64,000 nt of DNA, taken from the NCBI RefSeq assembly GCF_016892765.1, contig NZ_JAFEMD010000002.1, positions 1 to 64,000 of the forward strand, given 5' to 3'. The position numbers and the translations under genes are program-made. The stretch is from Microvirga arvi. Lineage in GTDB: Bacteria > Pseudomonadota > Alphaproteobacteria > Rhizobiales > Beijerinckiaceae. The notes under the pieces are model-generated. The model made no database searches and was not told the origin of the DNA. It saw only the letters and a program-made list of their open reading frames with translations. Positions 8,370 through 15,885 of the stretch are shown piece by piece (positions within the stretch are counted from its first letter, which is position 1; every line of letters starts with the position of its first letter).

Positions 8370-8440
8370 CAACCTTCCGTTCACCGACCTCAGGCTATAC
8401 CCTTTCCATGACCTACTCTCGCGACACCACCGCCATCTCA
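8370..8440 (+). pseudogene. 5'-end fragment of an absent gene, copy C
   Basis: It has upstream sequence related to copy A (about 38 bp, imperfect), then ATG at 8408 and MTYSRDTTAIS before diverging. The short frame closes within 25 codons. Confidence 0.5.
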
Positions 8441-8503
8441 TTGAAAGGCGATCTATGAAGCGGTCGCTGCCAGTTTAGGTGCCTAGATAGAGCCGCTTAT
8501 GGC

Positions 8504-8956
8504 CTACTGAACAGTGATATACACGTAGCGCCATTCCCAACGGTTTGAATTACTGAAGTGTACGCAGGTAGTCCAATCACCTGTCGGGGTCTGCTTTTGG
8601 AAGGTCCGCTGATTATTGTCTGTTGTGATGTCGCCTGAGCTGCACTCCGGACACGGCTGACAATTAAATCCAAGGCCGGGCCCGCACGGGTACCATGGCT
8701 CTCGATCTCGGGTCCATGCACAGTAAACGTTGGTCGGTCGAGAACTGGTCGTTACACACGCCTGAGCGCCAGTTGGTGTACCGTTCTGTGGCTTGGGGTT
8801 AAGGGTCTTGCCCGGCGATGCCACTCCAGCTGCCGGCGGTCGATGGGGAACACACCAATTCACTACTAGATCGGCTCGTGGAGTCGGCGGCGGATCTGCA
8901 GCCCACGCTGGAGATAGACCGCTTAGTGCCATCAGAAGCGCGAGGTATCTTCCCAT
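8504..8956 (-). CDS. Secreted Cys-rich hypothetical protein, 150 aa
   Basis: A clear signal peptide (MGRYLALLMALSGLSPAWA, cleavage after AWA near residue 19) precedes a Pro-rich mature protein with eight cysteines, including the cluster FNCQPCPECSSGD. A high Trp/Tyr content at the end (WEWRYVYITVQ) and paired Cys suggest a small disulfide-bonded extracellular or periplasmic protein. I do not recognise a family. It is in the accessory region, alone on its strand, with 172 bp of unassigned sequence upstream. Confidence 0.6.
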   Translation of the reverse strand: MGRYLALLMALSGLSPAWAADPPPTPRADLVVNWCVPHRPPAAGVASPGKTLNPKPQNGTPTGAQACVTTSSRPTNVYCAWTRDREPWYPCGPGLGFNCQPCPECSSGDITTDNNQRTFQKQTPTGDWTTCVHFSNSNRWEWRYVYITVQ

Positions 8957-9128
8957 AACAACCTCACAAAGAAGTTCCCTTAGGTCATTGTAGTTCTCAA
9001 GTTAAGCGTGGCAATAGCTCCCCAGAATAGGTCGATTCCACGACTGAACGGGATATCTTCTTCAACGGCCGGAAGGACGAGAACGCGAAGACCATCGACG
9101 GAGTCCGATCGGCATCCGGGGACTGAAG

Positions 9129-9359
9129 TCAGGCGTGGTTTGCCGGGAACGGCAGATGAGCCACCGCATAGCCGTCCTGGTCATGAACGCTGACCTGCCA
9201 TTCTGACCAATCCACCTGAGGCGGGGCTTCCTGCATGAACTGGCGGGCGTAGCAGAGCGCCTCGGGCTCGACCTGCTTCCTGGACCGGGAACGACGACCC
9301 TGCCTGTCCACGATCAGGGCCATGCCATCCGTCATGTGGTAGAAGTAGCGGCGTCCCAT
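9129..9359 (-). CDS. DUF6894-family protein
   Basis: A 76-aa protein with the DUF6894 layout: an initial RRYFYHMTDG strand, an acidic/basic turn (DRQGRRSRS), an EALCYARQFMQEA helix and a final two-strand part (EWQVSVHDQDGYAVAHLPF). The family is abundant and functionally uncharacterised in Methylobacterium, Microvirga and Bradyrhizobium, which supports the taxonomic guess. No signal peptide. It lies at the boundary between the accessory region and the citrate synthase pair. Confidence 0.75.
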   Translation of the reverse strand: MGRRYFYHMTDGMALIVDRQGRRSRSRKQVEPEALCYARQFMQEAPPQVDWSEWQVSVHDQDGYAVAHLPFPANHA

Positions 9360-9541
9360 TGCGCCCCTCCTGTGCCATCACGCCCCATCCGGGAAGCAAA
9401 CTCCGGAACCTGTGACAGGTTTTCCTTCCCAAAGGCCGAACTGCGGGTTGCCCCCGCTATCCACTGTCTCCACAGGGACTGAAGTGCATACGCTGGTTTG
9501 ACCCAACGTCTCGACTCTTTCGCGAGGGCAATAGGCCGTCG

Positions 9542-10612
9542 TCACGCCGCCTGCGCGGGCCAGGCTCCCACATAGCGCGATTTCGGCCGGATGATGCGGC
9601 CTAGGCGGGTCTGCTCGATGGCATGGGCCACCCAGCCCGCCGTGCGGCCGGCCGCGAAAAGCGGCGTGAAGCCTTCGCGGGGGATGCCGAGCGCATCGAG
9701 CAGAATGGCGGTGTAGAACTCCACATTGGTCTCGAGCCGGCGTCCGGGCTTGCGGCGCTCCAGCACCTTGAGGGCCGTCGCCTCGACGGCTTCCGCGAAG
9801 GCGATGCGGTTGTCCTTGTCCCGCAGCCGCCCGGCGGCGGCCTTCAGCACATCCGCCCGCGGATCGCGCACCCGATAGATGCGGTGGCCGAAGCCCATGA
9901 GGCGCTCGCCCCGGGCCATGGCGTCGTCGAGCCAGGCCTCCGCATTCCCGATCGGGCCGATCGCATCCAGCATGTCGAGCACCGGGCCCGGTGCCCCGCC
10001 ATGGAGTGGACCTTTGAGGGCGCAGAGCCCCGCCACGACGGAGGAGAGGATGCCGGCCTGGGTCGAGGCGACCACCCGCGCCGTGAAGGTGGAGGCATTG
10101 AGCCCGTGGTCGATCACCGTCACGAGATAGGTGTCGAGCGCCTTCGCCTCGCTCTCGCCAACGGGTGCATCGCGCATCATGCGTAAGGTATCGGCCGCGT
10201 GGCTCAAGGAGGCGTCGGGGGCGACCGGCGCGAGGCCGCGAGCGCCCCGCACCGCCATGGCGGCGGCAACGCCCGCGGCCCCGACGGCCAGGGCGGGATG
10301 GTCCTCATCGGCGTCCGGAAGGCTCGCAAGGAGCAGCCGCATGCCTTCGACCGGCGTCAGGGCGGAAAGCTGCGGGGCGAGGGGCGCAAAATACCCGTAC
10401 GCCCTCTCCCGGGCTCGGCCGAGAAGCGCGCGCGGATCGGCTGCGCCGTGCGGGACGAGCCCCTCCCAGAGGATCGCCACGACATCCTCGAAGGGCACCC
10501 GGCCGGCAAGCTCCTCCAGGTCATAGCCGCGAATGATCAGACGGCCCGCTTCGCCGTCCACATGGCTCAGCACGGTCTCGGCCGCCACCACGTCGTCAAG
10601 TCCGATCGTCAT
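9542..10612 (-). CDS. Citrate synthase / methylcitrate synthase family protein
   Basis: A 356-aa protein shorter than the housekeeping citrate synthase (about 430 aa). The fold markers are VIDHGLNAST (168-176), ALKGPLHGG with catalytic His204, and GFGHRIYRVRDPRA with catalytic His243. The third catalytic position, normally Asp (NVDFY), is Glu298 in NVEFYTA; as I recall, some actinobacterial CitA-type enzymes also carry Glu. It would condense an acyl-CoA with an oxo-acid in the cytosol, but the substrate is not shown. It is divergent from an HTH-fused paralogue across a 74-bp spacer, so it is the likely target of that protein. Confidence 0.88.
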   Translation of the reverse strand: MTIGLDDVVAAETVLSHVDGEAGRLIIRGYDLEELAGRVPFEDVVAILWEGLVPHGAADPRALLGRARERAYGYFAPLAPQLSALTPVEGMRLLLASLPDADEDHPALAVGAAGVAAAMAVRGARGLAPVAPDASLSHAADTLRMMRDAPVGESEAKALDTYLVTVIDHGLNASTFTARVVASTQAGILSSVVAGLCALKGPLHGGAPGPVLDMLDAIGPIGNAEAWLDDAMARGERLMGFGHRIYRVRDPRADVLKAAAGRLRDKDNRIAFAEAVEATALKVLERRKPGRRLETNVEFYTAILLDALGIPREGFTPLFAAGRTAGWVAHAIEQTRLGRIIRPKSRYVGAWPAQAA

Positions 10613-10666
10613 GAATGCTCTCCTTCGTTACAGGAGCATCACGCCAGGCTTGCGGTACGGTCAATC

Positions 10667-10686
10667 TTGAATCAACATATCAACAT
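10667..10686. promoter_or_regulatory. Candidate operator between the divergent citrate synthase genes
   Basis: The palindrome TTGAATCAA (10667-10675) overlaps a perfect tandem repeat of ATCAACAT (10671-10678 and 10679-10686). This repeat directly abuts the ATG of the HTH-citrate synthase gene. Position and symmetry suggest a binding site for the HTH domain; this is inference. Confidence 0.45.
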
Positions 10687-11808
10687 ATGAGCGCCGCATC
10701 CCTCGATCTGACATCGGCCGAAGAGGCCTCGTCCCGCCTCGGCATCAGCCGGGCGAGCCTCTATGCCTATGTGAGTCGGGGCCTGATCCGCTCGTTCTCC
10801 TCGCCGCACGATCCGCGCCAGCATCTCTACGCCCTCGAGGACGTGGAAGCCCTGGTGGAGCGCAAGGCGCGGTTCCGCCGCCCGACCGTCGCGGCTGCGA
10901 CCGCTCTCGACTGGGGCCTGCCCGTGCTGGAGACGAGTATTACGCAGATCCGGGACGGACGGCTCTTCTATCGCGGGCAGGACGCCATTGCGCTCGCCCG
11001 CGCCGCCGCCCTCGAGGACGTGACGCGCCTCCTGATCGGCGCCCTGGACGAGAATGCTTTCCGCAGGCCCTCCCGGATGCCGGCCCCCCTGCCCGCTCCG
11101 GCCTTCGGACCCCATGCCTTCGTGGCACAGGCCATCCGCCTCCTGGCGGAGCCGGCTCCCAGGGAGACCCGGGCGGCGGAGGTAGCGGCGATCCTGCGCC
11201 TGACCGCTGCGGCGGCCAGCGGAGGGGATCCCGGCACCAGCCCGCTCCACCGGCATCTGGCCTCGGCCTGGAAGGCTCCCCCGCAGGCCGTCGACACGAT
11301 CCGGCGCGCGCTGGTGCTGTGCGCCGACCACGAACTCAGCTCCTCGGCTTTCGCGGTGAGGGTCACGGCTTCGACCGGCGCATCCCTGCGCAACGCCGTC
11401 ATCACGGGCCTTGCAGCCCTGAGCGGCCCCTATCACGGGGGCATGACCGAGCGCGTCCGGACCTTTCTGGACGCACCCGGCCTGCTGCCCCATCCGAGCT
11501 TCCGGCACCGCCTCTACCCGGAGGGCGATCCTCGGGCGCGGGCCCTGCTGGAGAATGTGCCCCTGCTCGCCTCGGATGCCACAACGCTGCAGGCCGTCGC
11601 GAACGCCTCCGGCGACAGGCCCAACATCGATGTGGCCCTGGTGATGATGGAGCGGGCCTATGGACTGCCGGTGGGGGCTGCGTTTACGCTCTTTGCCATC
11701 GGACGCACGGCCGGGTGGCTCGCCCACGCCATCGAGCAGCGCAGCCAGGCGACCCTCATCCGGCCGCGGGCCCGCTATGTGGCGGCCGAAGAAAAGCTTT
11801 CTTCATGA
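10687..11808 (+). CDS. HTH domain - citrate synthase fusion protein
   Basis: 373 aa. Residues about 9-60 are a MerR/excisionase-like helix-turn-helix (SAEEASSRLGISRASLYAYVSRGLI, then LYALEDVEALVERK). Residues 75-365 are a citrate synthase domain that keeps all three catalytic positions: His in GPYHGG near 249, His in FRHRLYPEGDPRA near 274, and Asp in RPNID near 315. The likely role is a metabolite-sensing regulator, or an enzyme that also binds DNA, controlling the divergent paralogue. I chose ATG 10687 because it begins right before the HTH. The stop overlaps the next start by ATGA (11805-11808), so it leads an operon with the NUDIX gene. Confidence 0.88.
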   Translation: MSAASLDLTSAEEASSRLGISRASLYAYVSRGLIRSFSSPHDPRQHLYALEDVEALVERKARFRRPTVAAATALDWGLPVLETSITQIRDGRLFYRGQDAIALARAAALEDVTRLLIGALDENAFRRPSRMPAPLPAPAFGPHAFVAQAIRLLAEPAPRETRAAEVAAILRLTAAAASGGDPGTSPLHRHLASAWKAPPQAVDTIRRALVLCADHELSSSAFAVRVTASTGASLRNAVITGLAALSGPYHGGMTERVRTFLDAPGLLPHPSFRHRLYPEGDPRARALLENVPLLASDATTLQAVANASGDRPNIDVALVMMERAYGLPVGAAFTLFAIGRTAGWLAHAIEQRSQATLIRPRARYVAAEEKLSS

Positions 11809-12254
11809 CGAGCGACCGCTTCTATCCCTCCCGTCCGATCCTCGCCGCTTCCGTGGCCGTCTTCCGCGAGGGGCGGATCCTGCTCGCCGCGCGGGGCAAG
11901 CCGCCGAGCGAGGGGCTGTTCTCCCTGCCCGGCGGCATGGTGGAGGCCGGCGAGACCCTGGGAGAGGCCGCTTTGCGGGAACTTCGCGAGGAGGTGGGGG
12001 TTGAGGCCAAGCTTATTGGCCTGATCGCCCCTGTCGAATTCATTGAAAGGGATGAGAAAGGCCATATAAGACACCATGTCGTCATCGCCGCCCATGCTGC
12101 CCGCTGGGTTTCGGGCGAACCCCAGACAGGTCCGGAAGCAAAGGAAATCCGTTGGATCACGGAAAGGGACATCGCCGCTCTGCCCATGACGGCAGGACTC
12201 GCCGGGATTCTGGAGCAGGCCTTCCGGATCGCGCGGCAGGATTGCGCGCCATGA
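11805..12254 (+). CDS. NUDIX hydrolase
   Basis: A 149-aa NUDIX enzyme that would hydrolyse a nucleoside diphosphate linked to another moiety. The Nudix box is GGMVEAGETLGEAALRELRE within about residues 42-66, ending in the metal-binding REEVGV. The start of the domain (ILAASVAVFREGRILLAARG) resembles the ADP-ribose pyrophosphatase/MutT-like branch, but the substrate is not fixed by the sequence. Translational coupling is seen at both ends: ATGA overlap with the upstream fusion gene and again with the downstream gene (12251-12254). Confidence 0.92.
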   Translation: MTSDRFYPSRPILAASVAVFREGRILLAARGKPPSEGLFSLPGGMVEAGETLGEAALRELREEVGVEAKLIGLIAPVEFIERDEKGHIRHHVVIAAHAARWVSGEPQTGPEAKEIRWITERDIAALPMTAGLAGILEQAFRIARQDCAP

Positions 12255-12886
12255 GGCGCGCCGCCGTGGTCCTCGCAGTCCCCGCAATGCTGCTGGCGGC
12301 TCCTGACCCTGCCGCAGCTCAAGGCTTCTTCGAACGATTGTTCGGCCCTCCCCAGGGTCAGCAGCCAGGCCAGCAGCCGGGTGTCCCGCCGCAATACCGG
12401 CCGCAGCCGCAGTACCGTCCCCTGCCGCAGCCCCAGCCTGGTGTCCCGCCTCAGTACCGGCCGCAGCCTGCGCCTCAGCCGCAGAGGCGGCAGCAGCCGC
12501 CGCAATCCCAGCGTCCGGCACCTCAGCAGCCGCAACAACAGCCGCAGCAGCAGGCGGAACCCGCTCCGGCGGTCGAGCCGCCGCCTGCCCCTTACGAGAA
12601 GGAGCTGCTGCGGCTCGCCGAGATCATGGGTTCGCTGGCCCTGCTCCGCCCCCTCTGCACCACCCCCGATGCCCAGGAATGGAGCCGCCGCATGCAGGTC
12701 CTGCTCGAGGCGGAAGGTTCGACGCCCGGCCGGCGCGAGCGGCTCGCCGGCGCCTACAACAAGGGTTATCAGGCCTATGCCCTTACCTATCGGGTCTGCA
12801 CCCCCTCCGCACAGGAGGCTTCCCTGCGGTTCCTGGCCGAGGGCGAGCAGCTCGCCCGCAACATCACCGGGCGCTACGGCGGGTGA
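12251..12886 (+). CDS. TIGR02301-family secreted protein
   Basis: 211 aa. A signal peptide (about residues 1-23, ending AAAQ) is followed by a long Pro/Gln-rich linker (about 30-105, with repeated PQYRP and PQPQ units) and a C-terminal helical domain of some 95 residues. That domain (ELLRLAEIMGSLALLRPLC, NKGYQAYALTYRVCT) matches the TIGR02301 family of Rhizobiales, which is of unknown function. Two Cys may form a disulfide. It starts in the ATGA overlap with the NUDIX gene, so the three genes are one unit. The low-complexity linker may vary in length between strains. Confidence 0.85.
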   Translation: MRRAAVVLAVPAMLLAAPDPAAAQGFFERLFGPPQGQQPGQQPGVPPQYRPQPQYRPLPQPQPGVPPQYRPQPAPQPQRRQQPPQSQRPAPQQPQQQPQQQAEPAPAVEPPPAPYEKELLRLAEIMGSLALLRPLCTTPDAQEWSRRMQVLLEAEGSTPGRRERLAGAYNKGYQAYALTYRVCTPSAQEASLRFLAEGEQLARNITGRYGG

Positions 12887-12937
12887 TCCGAAACGGGTTT
12901 GATCGTTCGAAGGGCCTCATCCTGCGAGGCTGTCTGG

Positions 12938-13200
12938 AAAAGCCATACGCCGCTTTTCCCTCCCCCTTGCGGGGAGGGGCAAGGGTGGGGGTGGAGCGAC
13001 CGGGTGAGACGTATCCGTCATGGCCGGGCCTGTCCCGGCCATCCCGTTGCTGTGAGCCTCAGCACGTCAGATCATCGGGATCACCGGCACAAGGCCGGTG
13101 ATGACGTGTAGCAACCTTTAGGCCCTCTGAACGAAGCGCAGCGCTCTGACTTTTCGACCCCCACCCTTAATCCCTCCCCGCAAGGGGGAGGGAAGAAACG
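12938..13200. repeat. Composite ~260-bp intergenic repeat, copy 1
   Basis: The order is AAAAGCCATACGC arm, CCCTCCCCCTTGCGGGGAGGGG hairpin region, an inverted R2 copy (13016-13107), a CGAAGCGCAGCGCTCTGAC block, and a closing CCCTCCCCGCAAGGGGGAGGG hairpin region. The reverse complement matches 20069-20329 along its whole length, by eye about 90% identical. It fills most of the gene-free gap 12887-13400; the remaining 200 bp show no feature. Confidence 0.85.
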
Positions 13201-13400
13201 CAGGCTCCTCAGGATGAAACTGGGAATGCCGGTTTCCTTGGATTGAGACAGGTGTTGCAGCCGTGCCTCTTATCCACATTTTTCGAGCAGCAGCCCTCTC
13301 GCGTTAACCTCCTTGCAAGGTGATGCTGGCGGCGGGTCGGCGCGATGTCTAGAAATGATTCAACCGAACTCGCGCGCCGCCCCTCAAAGGGGCCTGGATC

Positions 13401-13664
13401 ATGAACGACAACGACGTCCCTCTCGAAGAGCTGCCCGAACTCAGCGCCCTCAAGCAGGCGGCCCTGAGCTATGTGACCGACGCCTTCGCCGAGGCGGAGC
13501 TCGACGGGGTCGACGGCGACTGCATGGCCCAGGCCGCCCTTTTCGCGGCCTTCACCGAGCTCGTCGCCACCTATGGCGAAGATGCCGTTGCGGAATATGC
13601 TGCCACCCTGCCGGACAAGATCCGCACGGGAGCGTTCTCGATGGCGATGTCGCTGAAGCATTGA
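13401..13664 (+). CDS. Small conserved hypothetical protein, 87 aa
   Basis: An acidic, helical cytosolic protein (MNDNDVPLEELPELSALKQAALSYVTDAF at its start). No signal peptide, membrane segment or known motif. The whole length is alpha-helical and Ala-rich, with regularly spaced acidic residues. The start is supported by a GGGG-containing ribosome-binding site 8-10 nt before ATG 13401. The next gene is 158 bp downstream; no function can be assigned. Confidence 0.65.
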   Translation: MNDNDVPLEELPELSALKQAALSYVTDAFAEAELDGVDGDCMAQAALFAAFTELVATYGEDAVAEYAATLPDKIRTGAFSMAMSLKH

Positions 13665-13822
13665 GCGACGAGATCTTCGCGCAACATGATGCGAACCTGG
13701 CGTTCGTCAGAATATTTTGCATGATCAATCCTTCGCACGTTGATGCGGAAATCATGGGGGCGGCTGCAGACTGAGGCAGCGCCCTCCGCTTGACGCGAAA
13801 ACGACGCGCGGGAGTCTCTATC

Positions 13823-14479
13823 GTGCTGGATCTGCCAACCTTTCTGACCTTCTACACAGCTGTGCTCGCGCTCCAACTCGCCCCTGGACCCGACATGGTT
13901 CTCCTGCTGAGTCGCGGGGTGGGACAGGGACGCCGCACGGCTGTTCTCACGGCCATTGGCATGACATTGCTGGCGGCCCTCGTTCAACTGCCGCTTCTGG
14001 CTTTGGGCGTGACCTCACTCCTTCAGGCGTCGCCCTTGGCCTTCGATCTCCTGCGCTGGTCGGGCGCGGCCTATCTCGTCTGGCTGGGAGCCAAGCTCCT
14101 CATCGGATCCTTCGGCTCCCATGAACTCAAGCGGAAGGCGTCGCAGCCGATTTCGGATGGTGCCGCCCTGCGCCAAGGCATGATCAACAATCTGACCAAC
14201 CCGAAGGCGATGGTGTTCATGCTGGCGTTTCTGCCGCAATTCGTCGATCCGACGAGCAACTGGTCCGTGACGGCGCAATTGCTGTTTCTCGGAGCCGTGC
14301 AGAAACTTTCAGGCTTCTTCGTTCTCGGAGGCGTTGCGCTGGGCACGGGCACGATCGGCGATTGGCTCGCGCGTCGCCCGGGCCTCATCGCCTGGCAGGA
14401 GCGCTTCGCCGGCATCATCATGGTCGGCCTCGGCCTGCGCCTCGCGTTGGGTGGCGACGCATCTGCGATGCGCCGTTAA
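13823..14479 (+). CDS. LysE/RhtB-family translocator
   Basis: A 218-aa inner-membrane exporter of amino acids or related metabolites. There are about six hydrophobic segments; the N-terminal family signature is ALQLAPGPDMVLLLSRGVGQGRR at roughly residues 14-36, and the central NNLTNPKAMVFMLAFLPQFV is the second conserved stretch. I chose the GTG at 13823 (MLDLPTFLTFYTA) over an upstream frame with a basic, unlikely start. Its stop codon overlaps, tail to tail, the stop of the dihydroorotase-like gene (shared TTAA at 14476-14479). The substrate is unknown. Confidence 0.9.
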   Translation: MLDLPTFLTFYTAVLALQLAPGPDMVLLLSRGVGQGRRTAVLTAIGMTLLAALVQLPLLALGVTSLLQASPLAFDLLRWSGAAYLVWLGAKLLIGSFGSHELKRKASQPISDGAALRQGMINNLTNPKAMVFMLAFLPQFVDPTSNWSVTAQLLFLGAVQKLSGFFVLGGVALGTGTIGDWLARRPGLIAWQERFAGIIMVGLGLRLALGGDASAMRR

Positions 14480-15810
14480 CGCCCCACCGTTTCTTCGAAA
14501 CGCACCACCTCGCCCTGCGACGGCGTCTCCAGCGAACCGTCCCACATCACCACGTTGCCGCGCACGATGGTGCCGATGGGCCAGCCGGTCACCTTCTTGC
14601 CATCGTAGGGCGTCCAGCCGCATTTCGACGCTATCCAATCGTTCGTGATCGTCTCGGTGCGCTTGAGATCCACCACCGTGAAATCCGCGTCGTAGCCGAC
14701 CGCAATGCGGCCCTTGTTCGCGATGCCGAAAAGGCGCTTGGGGCCGGCGCTCGTCATGTCGACGAAGCGCTCCAGCGTGAGCCTGCTCGCATTCACGTGG
14801 TCGAGCATGATCGGCACGAGGGTCTGGACGCCGGTCATGCCTGATGGCGTGTTGGGATAGGTCTTGTCCTTCTCCTCGCGCGTATGGGGCGCGTGGTCGG
14901 AGCCGAGGATGTCGGCGATGCCCTCGTCCAGCCCCTGCCAGAGCGCGGCGCGATGCAGCTCGTCGCGCACGGGCGGGTTCATCTGGATATAGGTGCCGAG
15001 GCGCTCGTAATCCTCGGGTCCTGTCAGCGTCAGGTGATGCGGCGTGACCTCCACCGACACGAGATCCTTGTGATCCTTCAGCAGCGCCATCTCCTCGGCG
15101 GTGGTGATGTGGAGCACATGGATGCGCGCGCCGGTGTCGCGGGCGATGCGCACGAGGCGCTGCGTGCAGGCGAGCGCCACTTCCGCCGAGCGCCAGACGG
15201 GATGCGAGCGCGGATCGCCCTCGACACGCAGGCCCTTGCGCTCGCGCAGCATCGCCTCGTCCTCGGAGTGGAAGGCGGCGCGGCGGCGCGTGTGGCGCAA
15301 GATGTTGGCGATGCCTTCGTCGTCCTCAACGAGGAGCGATCCAGTCGACGAGCCCATGAACACCTTGATGCCGGCAGCGCCCGGCAGGCGCTCGAGCTCG
15401 GCGAGGTCGCCCACGTTCTCATGGGTGCCGCCGACCCAGAAGGCGAAGTCGCAATGCATTCGGTGATGGCCGCGCCGGACCTTGTCGGCAAGCGCCTCCG
15501 CGCTCGTGGTCTGCGGATCGGTGTTGGGCATCTCGAACACCGTCGTCACACCACCCATGACGGCCGAGCGCGAGCCCGATTCGAGATCCTCCTTGTGGTC
15601 GAGGCCCGGCTCGCGGAAATGCACCTGGGTGTCGATCACGCCCGGCAGGATGTGCAGGCCCCGGCAGTCGATCTCCCGCGCGGCGGATCCTTGAGACAGG
15701 TCGCCGATGGCGGCGATCCGCCCCTTACGCACGCCGACGTCGCGCTCAGCGCGTCCGTCGTGATTCACGACGATGCCGCCTTTGAGGATCAGGTCGAAGG
15801 TCTGGGGCAT
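14476..15810 (-). CDS. Dihydroorotase-like amidohydrolase
   Basis: A 444-aa cyclic amidohydrolase (dihydroorotase/allantoinase class). Visible metal and active-site elements are the Lys for carbamylation in GIKVFMGSS, His in FHSEDE, His in HVLHITTAE, and Asp in GSDHAPHT. The usual first metal motif HxH is QxH here (DTQVHFREPG), a substitution I believe is shared by an alphaproteobacterial subgroup. It probably acts in pyrimidine synthesis (dihydroorotate formation), but a hydantoinase- or allantoinase-like role remains open. I chose the start MPQTFDLILKGG; upstream in-frame residues look non-coding. It is divergent from the YgfZ-like gene and convergent with LysE. Confidence 0.85.
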   Translation of the reverse strand: MPQTFDLILKGGIVVNHDGRAERDVGVRKGRIAAIGDLSQGSAAREIDCRGLHILPGVIDTQVHFREPGLDHKEDLESGSRSAVMGGVTTVFEMPNTDPQTTSAEALADKVRRGHHRMHCDFAFWVGGTHENVGDLAELERLPGAAGIKVFMGSSTGSLLVEDDEGIANILRHTRRRAAFHSEDEAMLRERKGLRVEGDPRSHPVWRSAEVALACTQRLVRIARDTGARIHVLHITTAEEMALLKDHKDLVSVEVTPHHLTLTGPEDYERLGTYIQMNPPVRDELHRAALWQGLDEGIADILGSDHAPHTREEKDKTYPNTPSGMTGVQTLVPIMLDHVNASRLTLERFVDMTSAGPKRLFGIANKGRIAVGYDADFTVVDLKRTETITNDWIASKCGWTPYDGKKVTGWPIGTIVRGNVVMWDGSLETPSQGEVVRFEETVGR

Positions 15811-15885
15811 GGCAATCTCTTCCCTTGAGGCCGCTGCGGAACGGGCATATGTCACAGCTCTATCTAGAGCAAGGGGAGCGGTCAC

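Noticed and set aside
8957-9128. Short frames containing FFNGRKDENAKTIDG, a possible gene remnant
   Set aside because: Only about 25 codons are open, without a start or recognised family; not enough to support even a pseudogene.
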